Assembly: GCA_036397475.1 (NCBI GenBank)
Contig: DASWIV010000203.1
Location: 1-5,364, forward strand
DNA length: 5,364 nt
Reading direction: 5' to 3'
Source: DASWIV01 sp036397475
Lineage (GTDB): Bacteria > JAJVIF01 > JAPKYR01
Notes under the pieces: model-generated
Database searches by the model: none
What the model was told of the DNA's origin: nothing
What the model saw: only the letters and a program-made list of their open reading frames with translations
Made by a program: the position numbers and the translations under genes
Part shown: piece by piece, positions 1 to 5,364 of the stretch
Numbering within the stretch: the stretch's first letter is position 1
Layout: each line of letters opens with the position of its first letter

Positions 1-322
1 GGTTCGAGGCGATAATTACGGCTGTTATCAGGAATGCAAGTACTTTCAATGTGCCCGCGATGAAAGCAGCGAGCGACTTATCCAGCCGCCGCCCGGTATG
101 GCTTGTCCGGTGTACGATAATACCGATGAATACATCTATCAGACGGAAAATGAGCCAGATAATAGCAATGGATGTCAGGAACCCGCCTGCAAGGAACAAC
201 CAGTAATCCATGGACAAAGGGATTATCGACCGAAAGTACACAGGTGCGGAATATGCTCCAAGTGACAGGAGAAAAATAATAACTGGCCAGATTATTACAT
301 TCAGGATCGTGTTGTGTTTCAT
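1..322 (-). CDS. MscS-like mechanosensitive channel, N-terminal part (truncated by window edge)
   Basis: An open frame on the minus strand starts at ATG 322-320 and runs without a stop for 107 codons to the left edge, so only the N-terminus is visible. An in-frame TAG lies at 343-341, which makes this ATG the only reasonable ATG start; the ribosome site is weak (GAGGG almost touching the ATG). The protein begins MKHNTILNV and has hydrophobic segments at about residues 6-24 and 40-70. A basic stretch follows (HRTSHTGRRLDKS, about 71-83), then another hydrophobic helix. The order 'helix, basic loop, TG-x-x-LD, helix starting K-V-L' is typical of the region just before the pore helix in MscS-family channels, which release solutes from the inner membrane during hypo-osmotic shock. 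The pore helix itself lies outside the window, so the family call is an inference. The gene follows the zinc-ribbon gene on the same strand by 115 bp and may be co-transcribed with it. Another multi-pass membrane protein cannot be excluded. Confidence 0.66.
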   Translation of the reverse strand, partial: MKHNTILNVIIWPVIIFLLSLGAYSAPVYFRSIIPLSMDYWLFLAGGFLTSIAIIWLIFRLIDVFIGIIVHRTSHTGRRLDKSLAAFIAGTLKVLAFLITAVIIASN

Positions 323-437
323 GCCCTCGTTCCAGGAAATCTAATCTTATGCGTACATTTTACCCGCGTTGGATTCAGGTTTCTTTCAGTGAGGATATAC
401 AAATTTGGCACGAATGTCGAGAATCCGGAAAATGCCA

Positions 438-1001
438 TTATTGATCTGATCGCTTCTTATTTCCGATGGATTGGTTTCTGTTCTTTCCTTCCCGGGCATT
501 CATATTGACAAGTTTCTCATGATTTTCGCTGTGCTGTGCAAATTTCTCAATAACTTCCAGGTTGGGGTCAATCTGTGGAATTTTGATCGGGTCGAACATC
601 GTATGCACATCCCCACGCACATATGGATCATTTGCATAATATTCCGGGAGTATCGGGGAATCGTCCCCCGATTCACTTTTAAGTTTCATCGTGAATGCTG
701 TAGCGCGTGCGCGCCTTGAATATTCCCTGTGCAGAATGAACCAGCCTACAGAAATAGCCGGCCCGAGAATCAGCGCCACCAGCGCCAGTGTATGCAGGTT
801 GAATTTGATCAGGATATATCCCGCGACGATCGACGCTGCCAGAAACTGCGGGGCGATCGTATTCGCATCGGAAGACCGTTCGGTCGGATGAGCAACTCCA
901 CAATGTTCGCAGGCAATCGCGACATAATTGACCGCCTCACCGCAGTTTTTGCATGGCATTACTAACTTCATACCGCTGAATTGACCCGGGAAATCGCCCA
1001 T
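438..1001 (-). CDS. Zinc-ribbon protein with two transmembrane helices, function unknown
   Basis: A 187-residue minus-strand frame ending in TAA. Near the N-terminus are two CxxC pairs (C17, C20, C31, C34) spaced as in a zinc ribbon: PCKNCG, then CEHCG. Two hydrophobic segments follow at about residues 50-67 and 69-90 with a very short turn between them, so both ends should lie on the same side of the membrane, probably the cytoplasm. A basic stretch (HREYSRRARA, 91-100) comes next, then a hydrophilic, partly acidic tail to residue 187 without recognisable motifs. The start is uncertain. ATG 1001 lies in the loop of an inverted repeat and has no Shine-Dalgarno; ATG 971 (MKLVMPCKNC) and ATG 959 (MPCKNCG) would put the ribbon right at the N-terminus, as is common for such proteins, but they also lack clear ribosome sites. 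The composite of ribbon, membrane hairpin and tail argues for a real gene. I do not recognise a named family. It is divergent from icmF and upstream of an MscS-like gene on the same strand, which suggests an envelope-related role at most. Confidence 0.72.
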   Translation of the reverse strand: MGDFPGQFSGMKLVMPCKNCGEAVNYVAIACEHCGVAHPTERSSDANTIAPQFLAASIVAGYILIKFNLHTLALVALILGPAISVGWFILHREYSRRARATAFTMKLKSESGDDSPILPEYYANDPYVRGDVHTMFDPIKIPQIDPNLEVIEKFAQHSENHEKLVNMNAREGKNRNQSIGNKKRSDQ

Positions 1002-1013
1002 TAGTGGCGATTT
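991..1013. repeat. 8-bp perfect inverted repeat over the start of the zinc-ribbon gene
   Basis: The arms AAATCGCC (991-998) and GGCGATTT (1006-1013) are perfectly complementary around a 7-base loop. On the plus strand the right arm runs into five Ts (1011-1015), which resembles a short rho-independent terminator. However, no plus-strand gene ends here. On the minus strand the loop contains the ATG at 1001-999 of the zinc-ribbon frame, so a hairpin in that mRNA would hold this start codon. It could be an operator, a leader hairpin or chance; its role is not determined. Confidence 0.45.
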
Positions 1014-1132
1014 TTCGCAAACAACATTAAAATAAGAATACCACTTATCGATTGGTAAGGGGAGTGGGGGCTAGCGGCTATTTCAGCTTTAATGCGGCTG
1101 CAAGGACGGATTAAGTTTTTCCGGAGCAGGTA
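1014..1132. promoter_or_regulatory. Intergenic region between divergent genes; presumed promoters, none convincing
   Basis: This stretch separates the minus-strand zinc-ribbon gene from icmF and should carry the promoters of both. I see no pair of hexamers close to consensus. TTTAAT at 1088-1093 could be a -10 for icmF, but no matching -35 lies 16-18 bp upstream. TTACCA (1058-1053) and TATTTT (1034-1029), read leftward with an 18-bp spacer, are a weak candidate for the minus-strand gene. An interrupted dyad, CCACTTA (1041-1047) against TAAG plus AGTGG (1056-1059 and 1063-1067), could be a regulator site. No cobalamin riboswitch B12 box is visible, and the space is too short for a full one. 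Confidence 0.3.
1123..1126 (+). promoter_or_regulatory. Ribosome binding site of icmF
   Basis: GGAG lies 6 bases before the ATG at 1133. It supports this start over the next in-frame ATG, which is inside the cobalamin-binding domain (INVMRR). Confidence 0.65.
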
Positions 1133-4100
1133 ATGACTATCACTCAGAATAAAAAAGACGCTTCAGATTCAAGGAAAAAGGACGGATCGCACCTCGAGAC
1201 AGAGAAGTACAAGCTGACTACGCCTGTACGGGTTGTCACGGCGACATCGCTTTTCGACGGCCATGACGCTTCCATTAACGTGATGCGGCGTATTCTCCAG
1301 GCAACCGGATGCGAAGTCATCCATCTCGGACATAACCGGTCGGTAAAAGAGATTGTCGATACGGCAATCGATGAGGACGCCAATGCGATCGCGGTAACAT
1401 CCTACCAGGGCGGGCACATTGAATTTTTCAAATACATGTACGACCTCCTCCGGGAAAATGGAGCCGGACATATAAAAATCTATGGCGGTGGCGGCGGGGT
1501 CATTGTTCCACGGGAAATCGATGAGCTCCATGAATACGGGATAGGGAGAATTTTCTCACCGGACGATGGCAGGCGTATGGGCCTGCAGGGAATGATCAAT
1601 TTCATAGTTCAGGAAATCGACAAGAACATCTGGGAATTCGATAGCCGCACTGTCGACGAGGTCTGCGGGGATATCTGCCCGGGACATAAATTGAATGTGG
1701 CAAGGGCGATTACGTGGCTCGAACGGTCGAAAGATGTACCGGAAAAAGCCGGCGCTGTAAGAAAAACCATCGAAGAAAAACTCCCCAGCCTGAAGAACCC
1801 CGTACCCGTAATCGGCATCACCGGTACAGGTGGATCGGGCAAATCGTCGCTCGCGGATGAAATTATCCGCAGATTTTTAAATGACGATCCAGACCGGTAT
1901 TTAGCAATTATTTCTATCGACCCTACGAGGAAACGCACAGGTGGCGCGCTCCTCGGCGACAGGATAAGAATGAATTCCGCGGTCGGTGATCGTGTGTATA
2001 TGAGATCACTCGCCACACGAGAGTCGGGCACCGAGATCGCCGAATCCCTTCCCGACTGCATAAATCTGCTGAAAGCTGCTCAGTACGACCTCGTCATTGT
2101 CGAGACGTCGGGAATCGGGCAGGGCGACACGGCGATTGTTGATCTTGTGGATCACTCCATCTACGTGATGACCGCTGATTACGGCGCTGAGACTCAGCTT
2201 GAAAAGATCGATATGCTCGACTACGCCGATTTTGTCGCGCTGAATAAATTCGAGAGAGCCGGAAGCAAGGACGCCCTGATGCATGTCAGGAAGCAGTATC
2301 GGAGGAACAGGGAATTATTTGAAGGACCCGACGATACCGAGCTGCCGATCGTTCCGACAATCGCGAACAACTTCAACGACAAGGGCGTTAACCTGCTTTA
2401 TCTGAGGCTGCTGAACCAGATAAATGAAAAACACGAAATTGAATGGAAGAGTAAGCTGGATCTTCCGTCGATGCAGGATGTCGAAACGCAGGAAGTGAGC
2501 GGGATTGTGCCTTCGTCGAGAATACGATATCTCGCCGACATCGCGGAGACTGTCAGGAATTACCACAAGTGGGCTGAAGAGCAGGCGGGGTACGCGTCGA
2601 ACATTTACAAGGCGTATTCACTCTTGTGGGAGCTTGGCGACGAGCCCCCGTGCCGGGTCGAATCGTACGGTCCCGCCCCGAAGGACACAATGGACAAGGC
2701 GATTCTCGGATTAAGAAAAATGTACGAGGAGAACCGGAAGAAACTTGATCCGTCGGTTCTGAAAATGATGCACGACTCGCCCGAGTTTTTCCAGAAATGG
2801 ACAGGCGAGGAATTTGTTTACAAGGTCAGGGGTAAAGAGGTACACCAGCCGTTTGTTTCTGAAACACTCGCTGGAACAAAAATCCCGAGGGTGAAACTCC
2901 CGACATACTGGGACTGGGGACGTGAAGTCCTGTGGCGATTGAAGGAAAATGTACCGGGAGATTTTCCGTACACCGCCGGAGTTTTTCCGCTCAAGCGTGC
3001 GTGGGAAGAGCCCAAGAGGATGTTCGCGGGCGAAGGCCCGCCCGAAAGAACGAACGCGCGATTTCATTACCTTGCTAAAGACGAAAAAGCGAAGAGACTT
3101 TCAACCGCGTTCGATTCTGTCACGCTCTACGGTGAAGACCCGCACGAACGTCCGGATATATTCGGAAAGGTCGGGGAGTCGGGTGTCGCGATATCTACGC
3201 TCGATGACATCAAGCGCCTGTATGACGGATTCGATCTGAAAAGCCCGGACACATCCGTATCGATGACGATCAACGGTCCCGCGCCGATCATCCTCGCCAT
3301 GTTCATGAACGCGGCTATCGATCAGCAGGTCGATGTGTTCGCCAAACGTGAAGGACGCCATCCGAACGAGGATGAATACAAAATCATATTCGATGAGACA
3401 ATCGCAGTTGTCAGGGGAACGGTACAGGCTGACATACTCAAGGAAGACCAGGCGCAGAACACGTGCATCTTCTCGACACCGTTCGCTCTCAAGATGATGG
3501 GCGACATCCAGGAATTTTTCATCGAGCACAATGTCAGCAATTATTACTCCGTTTCCATCGCCGGATATCACATCGCCGAAGCCGGCGCCAACCCGATCAC
3601 ACAGACGGCCTTCACTCTTGCGAACGGATTCACCTATGTCGAGTATTACCTTTCGCGTGGAATGAAGATCGACGATTTCGCGCAGAATCTGAGTTTCTTC
3701 TTCTCGAATGGCCTCGACGCTGAGTACTGCGTGATCGGACGTGTAGCGCGACGTATCTGGGCTATCGCGATGAAAAATATCTACCGCGGAAATTCGCGGT
3801 CACAGAAACTCAAGTATCACATCCAGACATCCGGACGGTCTCTCCACGCGCAGGAAATTTCGTTCAACGATATCCGCACGACTTTGCAGGCGGTCATCGC
3901 GCTGTTCGACAACTGCCAGAGCCTGCATACGAACGCGTACGACGAGGCGATCACCACTCCGACTGAGGAGTCGGTACGTCGCGCGATGGCGATCCAGTTG
4001 ATAACTAACCGGGAATTCGGATGGTCGAAGTGCGAGAACCCGACGCAGGGATCGTTCTTCACCGAATGGCTGACAGATACGGTTGAAGAGGCGATACTGA

Positions 4101-4522
4101 AGGAATTCGAGTCGATATCGGAGCGCGGCGGAGTACTCGGCGCGATGGAACGAGGCTACCAGCGAGGCAAGATTCAGGAAGAGAGTTTGAAGTATGAGAG
4201 GCAGAAACATACCGGTGAGCTTCCGATTATCGGTGTGAATCAGTATGTCGATCCGACCACACTCGCTGAGGATTACCGTCCGGAAGAAATAGAAATGCGA
4301 CGTGCGACGTACGACGAGAAAAACATGCACCTCAAAAGATGCAACGAATTCAATGCATCGCATTCCAAAATTCAATCCGAAGCTCTGGCAAAACTACGCG
4401 AAGTAGCCCTCAATCATGGAAACATATTCGCCGAGTTAATGAACACAGTCCGCCACGCCAGCCTAGGTGTGATAACAAAGACTTTGTATGAGGTAGGGGG
4501 CCAGTATAGGAGGAATATGTAG
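1133..4522 (+). CDS. icmF: Fused isobutyryl-CoA mutase IcmF (B12 domain, G-protein chaperone, mutase)
   Basis: Complete 1129-residue protein that interconverts isobutyryl-CoA and n-butyryl-CoA by an adenosylcobalamin radical mechanism in the cytoplasm; family members also act on isovaleryl-/pivalyl-CoA. Domains in order: (1) cobalamin-binding, about 30-165, with D42-x-H44 (H44 the expected cobalt ligand) and a glycine-rich YGGGGGV strand. (2) MeaB-type GTPase, about 215-430, with P-loop GTGGSGKS (231-238), D263-P-T, ETSGIGQGD from E324, and base-recognition loop NKFE (371-374). (3) A linker, then the mutase barrel, about 580 to the end. In the mutase, Q775 in AQNTCIF sits where methylmalonyl-CoA mutase has the Arg that binds the substrate carboxylate. 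F618 in GVFP is a likely counterpart of the Phe that replaces its active-site Tyr. H813 in GYHIAEAG matches the catalytic His. These features indicate isobutyryl-CoA rather than methylmalonyl-CoA. The C-terminus YEVGGQYRRNM is the usual family ending, so the gene is intact. The chain is slightly longer than usual (family about 1,080-1,095), partly from a charged N-terminal extension. The fused chaperone handles cofactor loading and protection, so no separate meaB is needed. No other pathway gene is visible. Confidence 0.98.
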   Translation: MTITQNKKDASDSRKKDGSHLETEKYKLTTPVRVVTATSLFDGHDASINVMRRILQATGCEVIHLGHNRSVKEIVDTAIDEDANAIAVTSYQGGHIEFFKYMYDLLRENGAGHIKIYGGGGGVIVPREIDELHEYGIGRIFSPDDGRRMGLQGMINFIVQEIDKNIWEFDSRTVDEVCGDICPGHKLNVARAITWLERSKDVPEKAGAVRKTIEEKLPSLKNPVPVIGITGTGGSGKSSLADEIIRRFLNDDPDRYLAIISIDPTRKRTGGALLGDRIRMNSAVGDRVYMRSLATRESGTEIAESLPDCINLLKAAQYDLVIVETSGIGQGDTAIVDLVDHSIYVMTADYGAETQLEKIDMLDYADFVALNKFERAGSKDALMHVRKQYRRNRELFEGPDDTELPIVPTIANNFNDKGVNLLYLRLLNQINEKHEIEWKSKLDLPSMQDVETQEVSGIVPSSRIRYLADIAETVRNYHKWAEEQAGYASNIYKAYSLLWELGDEPPCRVESYGPAPKDTMDKAILGLRKMYEENRKKLDPSVLKMMHDSPEFFQKWTGEEFVYKVRGKEVHQPFVSETLAGTKIPRVKLPTYWDWGREVLWRLKENVPGDFPYTAGVFPLKRAWEEPKRMFAGEGPPERTNARFHYLAKDEKAKRLSTAFDSVTLYGEDPHERPDIFGKVGESGVAISTLDDIKRLYDGFDLKSPDTSVSMTINGPAPIILAMFMNAAIDQQVDVFAKREGRHPNEDEYKIIFDETIAVVRGTVQADILKEDQAQNTCIFSTPFALKMMGDIQEFFIEHNVSNYYSVSIAGYHIAEAGANPITQTAFTLANGFTYVEYYLSRGMKIDDFAQNLSFFFSNGLDAEYCVIGRVARRIWAIAMKNIYRGNSRSQKLKYHIQTSGRSLHAQEISFNDIRTTLQAVIALFDNCQSLHTNAYDEAITTPTEESVRRAMAIQLITNREFGWSKCENPTQGSFFTEWLTDTVEEAILKEFESISERGGVLGAMERGYQRGKIQEESLKYERQKHTGELPIIGVNQYVDPTTLAEDYRPEEIEMRRATYDEKNMHLKRCNEFNASHSKIQSEALAKLREVALNHGNIFAELMNTVRHASLGVITKTLYEVGGQYRRNM
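4508..4513 (+). promoter_or_regulatory. AGGAGG inside the icmF 3' end, possible ribosome site for a following frame
   Basis: A perfect AGGAGG encodes the two Arg residues of the terminal YRRNM of IcmF. It lies 10 bases before an ATG at 4524 that begins just after the icmF stop. The arginines are a family-conserved ending, so the motif could be incidental. If used, it would translate the short frame interrupted by the IS630 remnant. Confidence 0.35.
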
Positions 4523-4523
4523 A

Positions 4524-4622
4524 ATGGATTTGTCATCATGGGTACATACTATTGGAGGTGTGCTTTTATCAATCCCTATTATTACTCCGCGTAGCGACAT
4601 AGAATGCGCTCTTCGGTTATAA
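4524..4622 (+). pseudogene. Short frame after icmF, apparently interrupted by the IS630 remnant
   Basis: ATG 4524 starts one base after the icmF TAG and opens a 32-codon frame ending in TAA at 4620-4622. The first 20 residues (MDLSSWVHTIGGVLLSIPII) are plausible as a hydrophobic N-terminus. After codon 20 the frame enters the left end of the IS630-type element at the TA 4583-4584. If the element is removed with one TA copy kept, the frame continues in phase from 5165 (NEKTGRFQGEIHPAEYVA) to TGA 5218-5220, giving 38 codons. The joined product is not recognised and is very short, so it may be a small gene, a remnant or chance. The position behind AGGAGG is the main support. Confidence 0.25.
4585..4594. 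repeat. Candidate left terminal inverted repeat of the IS630 remnant
   Basis: CTCCGCGTAG directly follows TA 4583-4584 and pairs with the right end at 5150-5162, apart from a missing GAC and one mismatch. The 3-base gap suggests decay of this end. Confidence 0.45.
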
Positions 4623-4623
4623 T
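4594..4623 (+). promoter_or_regulatory. Transposase promoter at the IS left end, predicted leaderless
   Basis: TATAAT at 4618-4623 is a perfect -10. GCGACA at 4594-4599 is a 4-of-6 match to TTGACA with an 18-bp spacer. Only 6 bases separate the -10 from the transposase ATG at 4630, so transcription would begin at or next to the A of the ATG and give a leaderless mRNA. No Shine-Dalgarno is possible in that space. The -35 overlaps the end of the inverted repeat. Confidence 0.5.
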
Positions 4624-4629
4624 TGTACC

Positions 4630-5135
4630 ATGAAAGGAAAAGGGTATTTTGAACAACTTGCCGATCGCAGGAAACGAGGCGTCGAGCTTTACAAGAAAGG
4701 TTGGAACCAATATCAGATCGCCGAGGCGCTGGGTGTGACGCAACCGTCGGTGCTGAAATTTCCACTCAGAGGTGGGCGCATTTCAGCGATCAGCGGAGTG
4801 ACTCTGAATGTCGAAGTGTACTTTCGAATGTATAACGGTTCGATCAAAGCAAGACAAGTGGCCGTCTTTGTCAGACACATCGCGCACGCGACGTGGAATT
4901 TGAGATCGACATGTTGTGGCCCAGGCTGGATGTCCACCGATTCCCGGCGTATGCGCCCGAACTCAATCCGGACGAGTATTTATGGAACTGGTTGAAAAAC
5001 AAAAAACTTGTCAATTGCTCTGTTTCGTCGATCGCCGAGTTGGGCGCTAGAATTTCAAGAGCTGTGAAGTCCGCGCGACGACGTCCTGAACCGATACATT
5101 CCTTCTACCACGGGAGCCCACTCAATTGCCATTAG
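4630..5135 (+). pseudogene. IS630-family DDE transposase, deleted and frameshifted
   Basis: Three pieces of one transposase remain. The first, from ATG 4630 to about 4761, encodes the helix-turn-helix (KKGWNQYQIAEALGVTQPSV, residues 21-41). The second continues in the same frame after a deletion, about 4762-4885. It reads GGRISAISGVTLN, then the VYFRMYNGSIKARQV and FVRHIA segments that form the middle of the IS630 core. The third, about 4890-5135, is in another frame. It carries FPAYAPELNPDEYLWNWLK, where the Glu of NPDEY is the third residue of the DDE triad, and ends in the family-like tail RRRPEPIHSFY. Missing are the stretch between the HTH and GGRIS, with the first catalytic Asp, and the stretch before WPRLDV, with the second catalytic Asp. 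About 170 codons remain of an expected 330-350. The product cannot transpose. A DNA-binding HTH fragment might still be made from 4630-4995 but would end in out-of-frame residues. Confidence 0.85.
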
Positions 5136-5149
5136 AAAATACCTTCATA

Positions 5150-5162
5150 CTGCGCGGGTCAG
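5150..5162. repeat. Candidate right terminal inverted repeat of the IS630 remnant
   Basis: CTGCGCGGGTCAG lies just before TA 5163-5164. Its reverse complement, CTGACCCGCGCAG, matches the left end except for GAC and one base. It begins 15 bases after the transposase stop codon, a usual distance for compact IS630 elements. Confidence 0.5.
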
Positions 5163-5164
5163 TA

Positions 5165-5339
5165 ACGAAAAAACGGGGCGGTTCCAAGGTGAAATTCACC
5201 CGGCGGAATACGTCGCCTGAAAAACCGACTTCCGCAACGGTCTCTCTTAACAAACACAATGAATGCTAATGAGCAAATACAAAATAGGAATGAGACAAAA
5301 GAATGATCTTAACCAGAAGTCAAGGACTTGGAAATAAAT
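5165..5339. other. Right flank of the IS remnant, no supported gene
   Basis: The first 56 bases are GC-rich and complete the interrupted frame described at 4524; the rest is clearly more AT-rich. There is no coding frame of credible length on either strand. Small frames such as ATG 5269 (MSKYKIGMRQ, 22 codons) lack a ribosome site. No terminator for icmF with a stem and T-run is visible between 4523 and here. Confidence 0.4.
5188..5200. repeat. 13-bp perfect palindrome GGTGAAATTCACC
   Basis: Six-base arms (GGTGAA and TTCACC) flank a single central A, just outside the right end of the IS remnant. It could be an operator-type site or a small hairpin. It lacks a T-run, so it is not a typical terminator. 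Confidence 0.4.
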
Positions 5340-5364
5340 ATGCCTTATTGGCCCTTAATAGCAA
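5340..5364 (+). CDS. Possible start of a further gene at the right edge
   Basis: ATG 5340 opens a frame (MPYWPLIA) that is still open at the window end. GGA at 5330-5332 lies 7 bases upstream as a weak ribosome site. Eight codons are too few to judge; it may be chance. Confidence 0.15.

Larger units (their letters stand above)
4583..5164 (+). mobile_element. IS630-family remnant with internal deletions
   Basis: A block of about 580 bp holds a broken IS630-type transposase. The ends match as imperfect inverted repeats. The left end reads TACT-CCGCGTAG (4583-4594) and the right end, reverse-complemented, reads TACTGACCCGCGCAG (5164-5150). They differ by a 3-base gap (GAC) and one C/T change. 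Both ends abut TA, as expected for IS630 elements, which insert at and duplicate TA. A full element would be about 1.1-1.2 kb, so roughly half is missing. The transposase identity is firm; the exact borders rest on a short match and are less certain. Confidence 0.6.

Noticed and set aside
314..965. Plus-strand frames opposite the zinc-ribbon and MscS-like genes
   Set aside because: They have no domain-like features, while the minus strand shows a zinc ribbon and membrane helices; antisense shadows are the better explanation.
991..1015. Rho-independent terminator on the plus strand
   Set aside because: The stem and T-run fit loosely, but no plus-strand gene precedes it, so it is listed only as an inverted repeat.
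1014..1132. Cobalamin riboswitch upstream of the B12-dependent enzyme
   Set aside because: No B12-box-like sequence is visible and the region is too short for the aptamer plus an expression platform.
1144..4375. Many open frames of 65-190 codons antisense to or overlapping icmF
   Set aside because: They overlap a complete, strongly conserved protein, encode no recognisable domains and are rich in Arg and Ser as expected of shadow frames.
4463..4765. Minus-strand 100-codon frame across the icmF 3' end and IS left end
   Set aside because: It overlaps the conserved C-terminus of IcmF and the transposase HTH, and has no recognisable features.
5122..5265. Minus-strand open frame across the IS right border (contains VGFSGDVFRRVNFTLEPPR)
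   Set aside because: It reads like protein, but it has no ATG near its upstream end, begins right after a stop and overlaps the transposase end. It could be a gene fragment; the evidence is too thin to annotate.
1..5364. CRISPR array, tRNA, rRNA or phage attachment site
   Set aside because: No regularly spaced repeats, cloverleaf-like sequence or rRNA-like conserved segments were seen on either strand.

Overview
The window is bacterial chromosomal DNA of moderate GC content, with a more AT-rich right end. It is dominated by one complete gene, icmF (1133-4522, + strand), which encodes the single-chain fused isobutyryl-CoA mutase. This is a coenzyme B12-dependent radical enzyme that carries its own G-protein chaperone. 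The bacterium therefore probably interconverts isobutyryl-CoA and n-butyryl-CoA, and possibly isovaleryl-CoA and pivalyl-CoA. The sequence gives no secure taxonomic assignment, and I do not propose one.

Left part (1-1001, - strand): two membrane-protein genes are read leftward, away from icmF. The first (438-1001) encodes a small protein with an N-terminal four-cysteine zinc ribbon, two predicted transmembrane helices and a hydrophilic tail. The second (1-322) runs off the left edge. It is the N-terminal part of a multi-pass membrane protein that resembles the MscS mechanosensitive channel family. The two may form an operon, separated by 115 bp. The 131 bp between the zinc-ribbon gene and icmF must hold divergent promoters, but I see no convincing consensus there. 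It contains inverted repeats, one of which covers the annotated start of the zinc-ribbon gene.

Right part (4523-5364): just after icmF lies a decayed insertion sequence of the IS630 (DDE, TA-target) type at about 4583-5164. Its transposase keeps the N-terminal helix-turn-helix, a piece of the core and the C-terminal catalytic-Glu region. It has lost the segments carrying the first two catalytic Asp residues and is frameshifted, so it cannot be active. Both ends can be matched as imperfect inverted repeats next to TA dinucleotides. A near-consensus promoter sits at the left end, so close to the transposase ATG that the message would be leaderless. The element interrupts a short reading frame that begins directly after icmF behind an AGGAGG, and removing the element on paper joins that frame in phase to the right flank. 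The last 200 bp are AT-rich, with a 13-bp palindrome and possibly the first codons of another gene at the right edge.

Functionally, icmF is self-contained, because cobalamin domain, chaperone and mutase are in one chain. Nothing else in the window obviously belongs to its pathway. I did not find an undescribed system. The items most worth a second look are the unassigned zinc-ribbon membrane protein beside the MscS-like gene and the structure of the IS630 remnant.
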